Shown: piece after piece, positions 1 through 8,513 of the stretch | Numbering within the stretch: the first letter of the stretch is position 1 | Layout of the letters: the number at the start of each line of letters is the position of its first letter | NCBI GenBank assembly: GCA_964652775.1 | Contig: CAZZAM010000004.1 | Coordinates: forward strand, 124,001-188,000 | DNA from: UBA11346 sp038060575 | GTDB lineage: Bacteria; Planctomycetota; UBA11346 | Reading direction: 5' to 3' | DNA: 64,000 nucleotides | Program-made: the position numbers and the translations under genes | Notes under the pieces: generated by a model | Database searches by the model: none | What the model saw: only the letters and a program-made list of their open reading frames with translations | Told to the model about the DNA's origin: nothing

Positions 1-977
1 TCCGATATGGCATGCCAGAATCCATAGGTCGAGAACCAGTCGGTGGGAATGCGCTGGCGTTCGACTACGCTATCATTGCGAAACCACATGTCGAACCGAC
101 GCAGTTTGGCGTCGTACACGACGGCTGGCTGCTCACCGCCACCGAGTTCGCCGGTCTTGAACAAACTTGGCAGCGGGTTCACGGTTGGGAGGGTCAGATT
201 CCAGCCGTTGTTGGTGTGCGCATAGCCGATACCAAAGCCGAGGGGACTGCGCGCCGCCGTTTCGGCATAACAGGTAAAATAGAGATGGATGCGACCATCC
301 TTGATTACCGCGTCGGGATCGGCGACGGCACCATCAGCAAACCCGGCCATTGCGTGGAACGCCTGTGGTGCCGTCAGGATTAGACCGGCTTTGCCCTCCA
401 GGCCCGGATGATGCCGGACGAACGTGCGGCCATCTGAGCTCCAGGCCAAGCCAATCGAATAGTATGGCGTGCCACGTCGGTCGGGACGTCTGGCGGCGGT
501 ATCGGTCTCGCGATTGCCGCCTGAGTAGAACATGAGGAAGCGTCGGTCGGGTTGGGCGCGCGGGTCTGGATTGCGAATGACCGATGGTGTTTCGACCTGT
601 GTGTAGTCCCAATCGCCTGGATTGAGCCGCGATATGAGGACTGGCTTTTCCTGCGGAGTCCAGTGTACGGCATCACGACTTTCGGCGTATTTTATGACGA
701 TGCGGCCCTGGGTTCCAGGTGCGCTGGTATCCCAAATCGATGTTGAATACCAGGCCTTCCAGAGATTGTCGCTATCGTCGTAGAGGACACAGGGATCGGC
801 TATCGCCAACTCGTAGGTGGTCCGTGGTGCGGTGTGTTTGATGGGAACCAGCAGTGGATTCATGGCGGACCGTTGCCACGTACAGGGTGTCGCGCTGACA
901 GTGGTTTCCTCCACTGCCATGAGTGGCCATGCGGAAATGGAGGCAACGAAGACGAGTATGGTAGGTAGCACGTTCAT
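1..977 (-). CDS. Secreted five-bladed beta-propeller glycosidase (GH43/GH32-like), 3' end beyond left edge
   Basis: Reading the reverse strand from an ATG at 977 gives about 325 codons open to the window edge, so the gene is partial. It starts with a signal peptide (MNVLPTILVFVASISA then WPLMA). Motifs typical of the GH43/GH32/GH62 propeller fold follow: ADPCVLYDD with WKAWYS near residue 70, VETPSVI near 130, ADPDAVIKDGRIHLYFT near 230 and GGGEQPAVVYD near 290. In this fold repeated Asp/Glu residues at the blade centre bind or cleave sugar. A GAAGGA ribosome site lies 5 to 10 bases upstream. The likely role is cleavage or binding of an extracellular polysaccharide, but the family and substrate cannot be fixed from this part. 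The plus-strand reading frames over the same bases look like shadows. Confidence 0.75.
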   Translation of the reverse strand, partial: MNVLPTILVFVASISAWPLMAVEETTVSATPCTWQRSAMNPLLVPIKHTAPRTTYELAIADPCVLYDDSDNLWKAWYSTSIWDTSAPGTQGRIVIKYAESRDAVHWTPQEKPVLISRLNPGDWDYTQVETPSVIRNPDPRAQPDRRFLMFYSGGNRETDTAARRPDRRGTPYYSIGLAWSSDGRTFVRHHPGLEGKAGLILTAPQAFHAMAGFADGAVADPDAVIKDGRIHLYFTCYAETAARSPLGFGIGYAHTNNGWNLTLPTVNPLPSLFKTGELGGGEQPAVVYDAKLRRFDMWFRNDSVVERQRIPTDWFSTYGFWHAIS

Positions 978-1097
978 AGTCCTTCTACGCAGTGTACGTA
1001 GGATCGTTACCGCGCAGGCGATGGCGATGCTGGGGCTGTGCTGTATGGCGAGGTTGGATGCGTCGGCCCAGTTGCTATGGTTTTGGCCGAGGCCGAC

Positions 1098-2186
1098 ATG
1101 ATCACTGGACGGGTCGCCTATCTCTGCGCGTTCGATATCGCTCACGATGTTCCGCGTCCGTGGCCGACACGACTGCTGGGCTGCGATCTCAAGCCGTGGA
1201 AGATCGAATCGGGCAAACGTGTGCCGCGTACGTTGTCTTTTGATCGTCCGTTGTCGGCGGTGTTGCCGAATGCGAGTCGTCGTCTTGCCAATGGCGAGAT
1301 GATCCAGATCGATCGCGTGGTGCGCTTGCTGCCGATTGGGGCGTTGTCAGTCGTGGTACTGGTGCCATTCCGCGTCGAACAGCTGTCAGACCTCGTCGTC
1401 TGGCACGACCTGTCTTTGGATGGGCGTCCGGTCTATGACGAAATTACCGCCCTCGCCACCGAGGCGCTGAGCGAACTGCGACCGCATCTTATCCGACCAG
1501 TCGAGCGTCTGGAAGACGGAGAGGCGTACACGGTCTTCTGCGTTGATTCCGCTAGTATGGGCGGATTTGATGGTCCCCCGTGGCTGGAAACCAACCGCCG
1601 GATGGTGGCGTCATTGCTGACCCAAGAAGAAAACGAAGAGGCGCTCTCGAGTGCTGAGGTTGATGAATCGACGACGCGATGGGTGAGTTACTATCGCCGT
1701 GATCTAACGGTGGTCGATTGGGATGCGGCATTGCTCGTTGATGAAGCGCCGGCTCTGGATGACGCTCTGCTGGTGCTGGAAGTTGCCAACGTCGAATTAA
1801 CCGAGCTAGAATGTTACGATCGCATGCTCGATCGCGCTGTTGCGCATTGTTATCCAGATATTGGTGGCAGCTGGACGCGATCACGTGGCGAGGTCGTTCG
1901 TGAGCTAGGCGAGATCAGCGTCGATCTGGCGCGCATGCAGGACGAGCTCGAGAACGCCAGTAAGTTTCATGGTGACTTTCACCTCGCTCGTATCCATCGT
2001 TTAGCTACTGAACGGTTTCACCTACACGACTGGCAACATACCGTCGAATCGAAGCTCCGGACCGTCGATGGCATCTATCAACATCTCAAGAGTGATCTCA
2101 ATGCGCGCTGGATGCTGGTGCTGGAAATCGCGATTGTTTTGCTGTTTATCATTGACGTGATCCTGATCTTTGCCGGGCCTCGGTGA
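1098..2186 (+). CDS. RMD1/YagE family (DUF155) protein with C-terminal membrane anchor
   Basis: A 362-residue protein. The C-terminal half carries the family signature: a W-x-x-YYRRDLTVVDWDAALLVDE segment, LEVANVELTELECYD, then HLARIHRLATERFHLHDW and a final transmembrane helix (about residues 336-356). The N-terminal part (GRVAYLCAFDIA) matches the usual beginning of the family. I prefer the ATG at 1098; in-frame starts exist at 1038 and 1077, but they add residues unlike the family. Fungal RMD1 relatives are linked to sporulation and mitochondria; the bacterial role is unknown. It stands upstream of an aminopeptidase with a 38-base gap, so co-transcription is possible but not evident. Confidence 0.75.
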   Translation: MITGRVAYLCAFDIAHDVPRPWPTRLLGCDLKPWKIESGKRVPRTLSFDRPLSAVLPNASRRLANGEMIQIDRVVRLLPIGALSVVVLVPFRVEQLSDLVVWHDLSLDGRPVYDEITALATEALSELRPHLIRPVERLEDGEAYTVFCVDSASMGGFDGPPWLETNRRMVASLLTQEENEEALSSAEVDESTTRWVSYYRRDLTVVDWDAALLVDEAPALDDALLVLEVANVELTELECYDRMLDRAVAHCYPDIGGSWTRSRGEVVRELGEISVDLARMQDELENASKFHGDFHLARIHRLATERFHLHDWQHTVESKLRTVDGIYQHLKSDLNARWMLVLEIAIVLLFIIDVILIFAGPR

Positions 2187-2224
2187 CGTGGTTGCCTAGA
2201 CTGACTTGGCACTAGCCTGCGCGT

Positions 2225-3637
2225 ATGCGCATCAGTGTTTCGGCGAAGCTGCCCTCCAAGATCCAAGCCCAGGTATGGTTCTTGCTGCCAGGGGGGAAAG
2301 GACCGCCTGGAATTGCCGAGCCGTTGCGTGAGGCGTTGAACGAACGGTTGCAACACAGCCCGTGTGCCGTTTTGCCAAGCTTGGGATTAGCGCCAACCCC
2401 ATTCGTTGCTTTGGTAAAAATGCCGAACTGGTCGGATGCTGTCGAATGCAGGCGTCGTGGGGGTGCGATCGCCCGCCTGCTTGCCGCTGAACGTTGTGTT
2501 TCCGCTGCGCTGCATGTACCGACAGGATCGGAACCAGCCAAGATTGAACCGTTATTAATCGGTTTCGATCAGGGTTCATATGCGTGGGATCGCTACCAGG
2601 CTAAACCAACGACTCGGGTCACTGAATTGACGCTGATTGCGCCGGGTGGCTGGATCGCGGTTGCAAAATCTGCCACGGTAATGGCAGGTTGGATCGCCAT
2701 GTGCCGTGATCTCATCAACGCTCCGGCGGCAGATCTGGGGCCGGATGAATTTGAAGCCGAGGCGCGGTGGGTAGCCAAAAACACCGGTCTACGCCTGCGT
2801 GTTCTCGACGAGGATGCATGTGCTCGTTTTGGCATGGGTTGTCTGTTGGCCGTTGGTCGTGCCAGTCCGCGGCGGCCGCGCATGCTCGTGCTCGAGCTTC
2901 CGGGAACGAAATCAGCCCAGCCGCTTGCGTTGTGTGGTAAAGGCGTCTGTTTCGATACGGGTGGTCTCAACATCAAACCGGCTGACGGCATGCTGCTCAT
3001 GCGCAAAGATATGGGCGGGGCAGCCACGGTGCTGTGTGCTCTGGCCGCTGCAGCAGCTCATGGTCGTCCGACGCGCACGGTTCGCGCGTACCTGCCATTA
3101 GTTGAAAACTCCATTTCGGGTAATGCCTTCCGTCCTGGCGACGTGCTCAAAGCCATGGATGGAACCACCGTGGAGATTGCCAATACCGATGCGGAAGGGC
3201 GATTGATCTTGGCCGATGCTGTGTGTTTGGCGCGCAAAGAAGGGGCTGGAACGATCATCAGCGTTGCGACGCTCACGGGTGCCGCCATGACCGCCTTGGG
3301 GCGTATTCATGTTCCGCTGATGACGAGTGATGACGGATTGGCTCAAAGCCTGTTGGCATCGGCACTGAAGACGGGCGAAAAAATGTGGCGTTTGCCAATG
3401 GATGCTGAGCACCGCGCTTTGAATCGTGGCCAGGTTGCCCAGTTGACGAATGCGCCGTCTGGCGGTGAGGCTGGATGCATCACTGCGGGTGCATTTGTTG
3501 CTCATTTTGCCGGCGATGTGCCATTCGCCCATCTAGATATTTCCCCGACCTGTTGGATGGCGAAAGCCTGGGAATTGGGTCCGGTTGGTGCTACTGGCAC
3601 GGCTGTAACAACACTCACCGACCGAATCCTGGAGTAG
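2225..3637 (+). CDS. pepA: Leucyl aminopeptidase, M17 family
   Basis: A 470-residue cytosolic two-metal exopeptidase of the PepA family, removing N-terminal residues from peptides. The C-terminal catalytic domain is intact: GKGVCFDTGGLNIKP at 238-252 supplies the metal ligands K239 and D244, KDMGGA gives D262, and the family signature NTDAEGRL at 320-327 gives D322, E324 and the catalytic Arg326. The N-terminal macrodomain-like half (1-165) is divergent, as usual in M17. No clear Shine-Dalgarno precedes the ATG. Its final bases GGAG-TAG double as the ribosome site for trpF, which starts 2 bases after its stop, so the two are probably translated together although the functions are unrelated. 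Confidence 0.93.
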   Translation: MRISVSAKLPSKIQAQVWFLLPGGKGPPGIAEPLREALNERLQHSPCAVLPSLGLAPTPFVALVKMPNWSDAVECRRRGGAIARLLAAERCVSAALHVPTGSEPAKIEPLLIGFDQGSYAWDRYQAKPTTRVTELTLIAPGGWIAVAKSATVMAGWIAMCRDLINAPAADLGPDEFEAEARWVAKNTGLRLRVLDEDACARFGMGCLLAVGRASPRRPRMLVLELPGTKSAQPLALCGKGVCFDTGGLNIKPADGMLLMRKDMGGAATVLCALAAAAAHGRPTRTVRAYLPLVENSISGNAFRPGDVLKAMDGTTVEIANTDAEGRLILADAVCLARKEGAGTIISVATLTGAAMTALGRIHVPLMTSDDGLAQSLLASALKTGEKMWRLPMDAEHRALNRGQVAQLTNAPSGGEAGCITAGAFVAHFAGDVPFAHLDISPTCWMAKAWELGPVGATGTAVTTLTDRILE

Positions 3638-3639
3638 TC

Positions 3640-4257
3640 ATGACAGTTCGGGTCAAGGTATGTGGTTTCACGCGGGCTGAGGACGTGCAGGCAGCGCTCG
3701 ACGCTGGTGTCGATGCCATCGGTTTGAACTTAGCACGCGGCCCGCGACGGATCGAACTTGGGCATGCGGCGGGATTAGCGGCGCTGGTTCCACCGCTGGT
3801 GACTGCGGTGGCGTTGTTTGTCGATGCCACCGAAGATGCTATTTTACAAGCGATGCGGGTTACGCGTTGCTCTGCCGTACAATTGCACGGTGACGAGCCG
3901 GCTGAACTTGCCGAGCGCCTCCGTGAGTGGTATCCGGTCATCAAAGCTTTCCGCGTAGGCAGCGCAGCCGATGTCCTGCGCATCCGTGGTTACCCAGCCG
4001 ATGCGTATCTGTTGGATGCTCAAGTGACGGGTCTGCATGGAGGTACTGGAGTTGGTTGGGATCACCGCTGGTTGGACGGGATTGATCTCGGAGCGCCGAT
4101 CGTGCTGGCTGGTGGTCTGACACCGGTCAATATTGGCGCTGCAGTTGCTGCGGTGCGACCGTGGGCAGTCGACGTTGCATCGGGAGTTGAGAGTGCTGCG
4201 GGGATTAAAGATGCCGACGCCGTACGTCGGTTTATCGCCGCTGCGCGATCGGCCTGA
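3640..4257 (+). CDS. trpF: Phosphoribosylanthranilate isomerase
   Basis: Catalyses the Amadori rearrangement of phosphoribosylanthranilate to CdRP in tryptophan synthesis. The 205-residue length is normal for the single-domain (beta-alpha)8 barrel. The catalytic Cys8 sits in VKVCGF and the catalytic Asp126 in LLDA. Phosphate-binding loops are seen at GGTGVGWD (134-141), LAGGLTP (156-162) and DVASGVE (178-184). The start at 3640 is chosen because GGAG lies 5 bases upstream, overlapping the stop of the aminopeptidase gene; upstream in-frame codons lie inside that gene. No other trp gene is present in the window, so tryptophan genes are scattered in this genome. Confidence 0.95.
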   Translation: MTVRVKVCGFTRAEDVQAALDAGVDAIGLNLARGPRRIELGHAAGLAALVPPLVTAVALFVDATEDAILQAMRVTRCSAVQLHGDEPAELAERLREWYPVIKAFRVGSAADVLRIRGYPADAYLLDAQVTGLHGGTGVGWDHRWLDGIDLGAPIVLAGGLTPVNIGAAVAAVRPWAVDVASGVESAAGIKDADAVRRFIAAARSA

Positions 4258-4291
4258 CTCGGTCCGATGCAATCGATACAGTCGCCTCCTC

Positions 4292-5374
4292 CTATTCCCC
4301 GAGACAAATCCCCAAATCCCGTGCCGTGGCAACCGTATCGCCATCGAGTGGGACGCTCTTCATGACGCTGATCGCCATCTTGATCGGTATGGCTTCCATG
4401 CGTGAGGGGGTGAAGCCGACCATGCAGCCGAATTTCTTTTCTTCGACCATGCGGATGGCGGCGGCGCCGTAGCGCAGGGCGATGAGGCGATCGAAGGTGG
4501 TTGGGCTGCCGCCGCGTTGCAGATGGCCCAGGACGAGCGAGCGGGTCTCGATGCCGGTACGTTCGTTGATGGCTTTGGCAACTTGTTCAGCGATGCCGCC
4601 GAGGCGGACTTCGCGGCCGAGCTCGGTGCCGACGGTTGCCATCGATCCACCGACCGGAGTTGCGCCTTCGGCGACGATGACCAGGCCCCAGCGTCGTTTG
4701 GTGGCGTAGCGGTGTTCGAGTGACTTGCAGACCGCGTCGATGCTGAAGGGGATCTCGGGCATGAGAATGACATGCGCGTTGCCGGCGATGCCGGAATGCA
4801 GGGCGATCCAACCGGCGTAGCGGCCCATCACTTCGACGACGAAGACGCGTTCGTGGGCTTCGGCGGTCGAGGTCAGTCGATCGATGGCTTCGGTGGCGAC
4901 GGATACGGCGGAGTCGAAACCGAAGGTGACGGTGGTGCACGACACGTCGTTGTCGATCGTCTTTGGCACGCAGACCACGGGCATGCCTTTTTCGACGAAG
5001 CGCTGCGCGATCCGCATACTGCCGTCGCCACCAACCGCGATTAGGGCGTCGGCGCCGGTAGCTTTGAAGCGATCGATGACGCGGTCACTAATGTCGGCGA
5101 GAATCGTTTTGCCGTCCGGTGTGGCTGATGGATATTCGAAAGGATTACCCTTGTTGATGGTGCCCAGCATGGTGCCGCCCATAGCCGCGATGCCGCGCAC
5201 CGACTCACGCGACAACGGGATGAGGCCACCGGGTTCGTCCGAGAGCAGACCGCTGTAGCCCTTGCGGATGCCGGTGACTTTCCAGCCTCGACGGATCGCC
5301 GACAGCGTGGCGGCACGGATGACGGCGTTGAGGCCAGGGGCGTCGCCGCCGCCGGTATTGATCATGATGTGCAT
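4292..5374 (-). CDS. pfkA: 6-phosphofructokinase, ATP-type by residue 104
   Basis: Phosphorylates fructose 6-phosphate in glycolysis. The 360-residue protein has TGGGDAPGLNAVIRA at 7-21, VGGDGSM at 114-120, PKTIDND at 137-143 with catalytic Asp141, and MGRYAGW. At the two diagnostic sites (E. coli numbering 104 and 124) it has Gly118 and Lys138. Gly at the first site predicts ATP use, while Lys at the second is usual in the PPi-type and long-branch groups, as in the ATP enzymes of trypanosomes and actinomycetes. The ATG at 5374 aligns with the family start; an ATG at 5365 would instead form an ATGA overlap with a small upstream open frame. Convergent with trpF, gap 34 bases, with no obvious terminator hairpin. 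Confidence 0.93.
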   Translation of the reverse strand: MHIMINTGGGDAPGLNAVIRAATLSAIRRGWKVTGIRKGYSGLLSDEPGGLIPLSRESVRGIAAMGGTMLGTINKGNPFEYPSATPDGKTILADISDRVIDRFKATGADALIAVGGDGSMRIAQRFVEKGMPVVCVPKTIDNDVSCTTVTFGFDSAVSVATEAIDRLTSTAEAHERVFVVEVMGRYAGWIALHSGIAGNAHVILMPEIPFSIDAVCKSLEHRYATKRRWGLVIVAEGATPVGGSMATVGTELGREVRLGGIAEQVAKAINERTGIETRSLVLGHLQRGGSPTTFDRLIALRYGAAAIRMVEEKKFGCMVGFTPSRMEAIPIKMAISVMKSVPLDGDTVATARDLGICLGE

Positions 5375-5577
5375 GTGCGATGGTTACTCGTAGAGTACAA
5401 AACCTGCAGGTGGTTGCGGAGTTCTGTTTGGGTGATGATACGGTGCGCGTTCTTGGTTAGCACAGGATCCGTGCGCATACAGGCTTGGCAGTATGTGAGT
5501 GGCAAGCAGTCCGCCAAGAGGTCGGTGTCAGGACGGATGAGCGTTGGGTGGCCAACTGCCTGTGGACAGTACGGCAT
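5362..5577 (-). CDS. Possible small Cys-containing protein upstream of pfkA
   Basis: A candidate 71-residue gene in the 314-base gap between pfkA and the glycosyltransferase. It begins MPYCPQAVGHPTLIRPD and continues TYCQACMRTDPVLTKN and AHRIITQTELRNHLQVLY, with Cys at about 4, 24, 30 and 33. The composition looks protein-like and third codon positions are GC-rich. Its stop TGA (5364-5362) overlaps the ATG at 5365 as ATGA, the junction type used throughout this genome, which suggests translation coupled to pfkA. An in-frame ATG at 5598 is an alternative start. Against it: no clear ribosome site and no recognised family. The rest of the gap (5578-5688) shows nothing definite. Confidence 0.35.
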   Translation of the reverse strand: MPYCPQAVGHPTLIRPDTDLLADCLPLTYCQACMRTDPVLTKNAHRIITQTELRNHLQVLYSTSNHRTCTS

Positions 5578-5688
5578 GACCGTGATCAATGCAGTCATGC
5601 GGACGCCGGAACATCCACTATCGCATCGTATGGCCTGGTTCATGTATCGCAGCGGGCTAGTACGATCTGCGTTTATACGGATTCTTGC

Positions 5689-6924
5689 ATGCGCATAGCC
5701 TGGATTGCTGCTGGTGCCGGCCGCCTCTGGTGCGGAGCCTGTGCCCGCGACCTAGCCCTCGTGCGGGCGCTGACGGCTGTTGGCCATGAAGTCACCGTCA
5801 TTCCCGTGTATTTGCCGCTGCGAACAGAGGGTGTTGATCCGAGTGCGGGGCAGCCGGTGATCTCCGGCGGGTTAGGAACCTGGCTACGTGAGCAGATGCC
5901 GCTGTACGATCGTTTGCCTCACTGGATTCATCGACTGCTGGCGGAGCGTGCTGTTTTGCGCGCTGTTTCTGCCTATGCAGGCGCGACCCAGCCAACGAAA
6001 TTAGGACGGCTAACCGTCTCCATGTTGGAGGGCATGCACGGTCGGCAACGTGCTGGGGTGGATGAGTTGGTTGAGCATCTGCTGACGTTGCGACCCGAAC
6101 GCATCCATCTCAGCAATAGTCTACTGCTCGGTTACGCGCCGACGTTACGTGAACGTCTTGGTGTTCCGGTGGACTGTTCACTTCAAGGCGAAGAGGTTTT
6201 TGTTCACGACCTTGGTTCGCCGTGGTCAGCGCAGGCTCAGCAGTTGATGCAGCTACATGCAGGCGCCATAGCGCGTTTTTGGTCGCCGCATCCGCGTCAC
6301 GCTGCGGCCATGTCGGCGTGGCTGAGTGTCCCGCGTGACCGGATCAGCATCGTGCCACCAAGTGTCGAGCTCACGCAGCCGAGCGGAGTGGCCAGGCCAC
6401 CGTCTGCCATCATCGGCCACCTCGGCGTGATGATCTGGAAGAAGGGGGCGGATGTGCTCGCGGCGGCGGCGCGGCAGTTGCCATCGCCTTGTCGCCTGCG
6501 CTTTGCAGGCCAAGAACCCGATCGTCGCTACGCACGCAGTCTGCGTCGCAGCTGTGCTGGACTCAGCGTCGAGTTTTTGGGTGAATTGTCTCCAGCAGCC
6601 AAGCGGCGGTTCTTTGCCGACTGCCGCATCGTGGTGATTGGTAGTCGTCATCCCGAAGAGCGTGGGATGGTGGCGCTCGAAGCTTTGGCTATGGGTGTGC
6701 CGGTGATTGCGCCACATGCCGGCATCATGCCTGACCTCGTGGCCAGCGGTGCGCTGCGGACGTATCGTCCCAGTGATGCCAAGGATCTCGCCCGGGTGTT
6801 GGCGACGGCGTTGGCCGATCCTGAATTGGATGCTCAGGTGTTGGCGGCACCGGATTGGATCGCGGCTCATCATGGACCAACCGTGGCGGCAGCGGCAGCG
6901 AGTGCGGCGTTGGGCAGAAATTAG
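5689..6924 (+). CDS. GT4-type glycosyltransferase
   Basis: A 411-residue GT-B fold retaining glycosyltransferase that would move a sugar from a nucleotide-sugar donor to an unknown acceptor. The N-terminal acceptor half has an unusual GRLWCGACARDLALVRAL segment (about 11-28); a similar CG-x-C-x-RD signature is, to my knowledge, common in planctomycete GT4 proteins. The donor half contains HLGVMIWKKGADVLAAA and the E-x7-E type motif PEERGMVALEALAMGVPVIA near residues 322-341. The ATG at 5689 is chosen because it starts directly with the Rossmann strand MRIAWIAAGAG; an in-frame ATG at 5485 would add 68 residues unlike the family. It is alone on its strand here. Confidence 0.85.
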   Translation: MRIAWIAAGAGRLWCGACARDLALVRALTAVGHEVTVIPVYLPLRTEGVDPSAGQPVISGGLGTWLREQMPLYDRLPHWIHRLLAERAVLRAVSAYAGATQPTKLGRLTVSMLEGMHGRQRAGVDELVEHLLTLRPERIHLSNSLLLGYAPTLRERLGVPVDCSLQGEEVFVHDLGSPWSAQAQQLMQLHAGAIARFWSPHPRHAAAMSAWLSVPRDRISIVPPSVELTQPSGVARPPSAIIGHLGVMIWKKGADVLAAAARQLPSPCRLRFAGQEPDRRYARSLRRSCAGLSVEFLGELSPAAKRRFFADCRIVVIGSRHPEERGMVALEALAMGVPVIAPHAGIMPDLVASGALRTYRPSDAKDLARVLATALADPELDAQVLAAPDWIAAHHGPTVAAAAASAALGRN

Positions 6925-6999
6925 AAATGAGAAGGAAGAAGGAAGGAATCGCTAGCAAAGCAACCAAACGCGTTTTCGTCCTTAATCCTTCATCATTTC
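6924..6999. repeat. Purine/pyrimidine inverted repeat after the glycosyltransferase gene
   Basis: Immediately at the end of the glycosyltransferase gene a purine arm (6924-6947, GAAATGAGAAGGAAG and on) is followed after about 31 bases by a pyrimidine arm (6979-6999) ending CTTCATCATTTC. The arms can pair imperfectly over roughly 20 bases. It could end transcription before the operon starting at 7095, or be one copy of a dispersed intergenic element: a similar purine-rich stretch lies at about 62690-62745. Confidence 0.5.
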
Positions 7000-7094
7000 G
7001 CCCCAACTCGCATGGTCCACGTAGGCTTAGACTAGCTTGCTACTAAGGGGTTGTTTGCCTCGTTGTGCGGTAAATAATTCCGTGGGGTAATCAC

Positions 7095-8513
7095 ATGGCT
7101 GTCGTCGGCTCAGTTGCCGTCGCGTCTTCGGTGGTGGTCCGCTGGTTGTTGCCAGTGGTCATTGCCGCAGCGGCATCGTGGGCTGGCTGGTGGTTTTTTG
7201 CGCACCAAACCGTGACGCTGGATCCTCGACTGCCGGGAAGCGATCGTCCAGCCGGCATGGCGGTGGTCGCACGAGTGAATCTGATGGGCAGCTTTACGCA
7301 GGGTACTGGCATACCGTTGGTCGAGTCTGAACCGCATACGTGGCCAGGCTTCCGTGGCAGTGCGGGCGACAACGTGGCGCGGAGCAACGCACTCGGCACG
7401 ACGTTCCCACCCACTGGTCCACGCAAGGTCTGGTCATTGCCACTTGGTTTTGGTTATGCTGGTCCGGCGGTGGCCGAGGGTCGAGTCTATATTCTCGACT
7501 ACGACCAGAAACGACAGGCCGACGCATTGCGCTGTTTGTCACTTGCCGATGGAGTCGAAATCTGGCGGCGTAGTTACGCCGTGAAGGTGAAATTCAATCA
7601 CGGGATGTCGCGCACGGTGCCGGCGATCGGTGGTGGGTGCGTGGTTACTATTGGACCGAAGTGTCATGTTCTCTGCGTCGATGCGCGGAGTGGTGATTTT
7701 CGTTGGGGCATTGATCTCGTGCGGGATGTCGGAACCAAAGAGCCACCGTGGTACGCTGGCCAGTGTCCGCTCATTGATGGCAATCGGGTGATTCTTGCTC
7801 CGGCCGGGCCTGATGTACTGCTGATGGCGGTGGACCTCGGCACGGGAAAGCCGCTGTGGACTACGGCGAACACGCAGGGTTGGTCGATGACGCACTCGTC
7901 GGTGGTCAAAGCGACGTTATGCGGCCGCGAGGAGTTCATCTATTGTGGAAGCGGCGGTGTGGTTGGTGTCGATGCCCGTGATGGCCAGGTGTTGTGGCAG
8001 ACCAACGCGTGGAAGATTAATATCGCCACCGTTCCGACACCAATTCCCTGCGGTAATGACCGTGTTTTTGTGTGCGGTGGTTACAATGCTGGTTCGGCCA
8101 TGCTGAACATGCGCGAACAGGGCGGAAAGCTGGAGGCAGCGGTGCAGTGGCGTCTTCCGGCCAAAGAATTCGGCAGCGATCAGCAAACGCCGGTGCTGTT
8201 CGGCGACCGTATCTACGGTGTCATTCCCGATGGCCAACTCGTCTGCCTTGGTCTTGACGGCACCCGACTCTGGAGCAGTGGCATGAGCAACCGTTTTGGT
8301 CTGGGGCCATATCTGATCGCCTCCCAAGCCGTGTGGCTCTTGGATGACAACGGCACGCTGAGTGTGGCAGCAACCACCACGGATCATTTCGAACGCCTGG
8401 CCACAGCCAAGGTCCTCACTGGTCACGATGCATGGGGACCGATGGCTGTCGTGGGCAACCGCCTACTGGCGCGTGATCTTGACACCCTGGTTTGTTTGGA
8501 GGTGAACCCATGA
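7095..8513 (+). CDS. Membrane-anchored PQQ/BamB-like beta-propeller protein (first gene of electron-transfer operon)
   Basis: A 472-residue protein with an N-terminal membrane helix (about 15-36, WLLPVVIAAAASWAGWWFFA) and an outside beta-propeller of the PQQ-like/BamB type. The propeller starts with the motif WPGFRG near residue 93; blades are marked by repeated GxVY/W and D-x-x-[TS]-G-x-x-W units such as LCVDARSGDFRWG, AVDLGTGKPLW and GVDARDGQVLWQ. Nothing shows that PQQ itself is bound: no adjacent-Cys pair or other quinoprotein dehydrogenase hallmark was noticed. A GTGGGG tract lies upstream of the start. Its stop overlaps the next start as ATGA. It may act as an assembly or docking platform in the periplasm; that is inference. 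Confidence 0.82.
   Translation: MAVVGSVAVASSVVVRWLLPVVIAAAASWAGWWFFAHQTVTLDPRLPGSDRPAGMAVVARVNLMGSFTQGTGIPLVESEPHTWPGFRGSAGDNVARSNALGTTFPPTGPRKVWSLPLGFGYAGPAVAEGRVYILDYDQKRQADALRCLSLADGVEIWRRSYAVKVKFNHGMSRTVPAIGGGCVVTIGPKCHVLCVDARSGDFRWGIDLVRDVGTKEPPWYAGQCPLIDGNRVILAPAGPDVLLMAVDLGTGKPLWTTANTQGWSMTHSSVVKATLCGREEFIYCGSGGVVGVDARDGQVLWQTNAWKINIATVPTPIPCGNDRVFVCGGYNAGSAMLNMREQGGKLEAAVQWRLPAKEFGSDQQTPVLFGDRIYGVIPDGQLVCLGLDGTRLWSSGMSNRFGLGPYLIASQAVWLLDDNGTLSVAATTTDHFERLATAKVLTGHDAWGPMAVVGNRLLARDLDTLVCLEVNP

Noticed and set aside
12..383. Plus-strand 123-codon frame at the left edge
   Set aside because: It is antisense to the much better supported minus-strand glycosidase gene.
2232..2579. Overlapping minus-strand frames across the M17 aminopeptidase gene
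   Set aside because: Shadows caused by codon bias of the real gene; no protein-like motifs.
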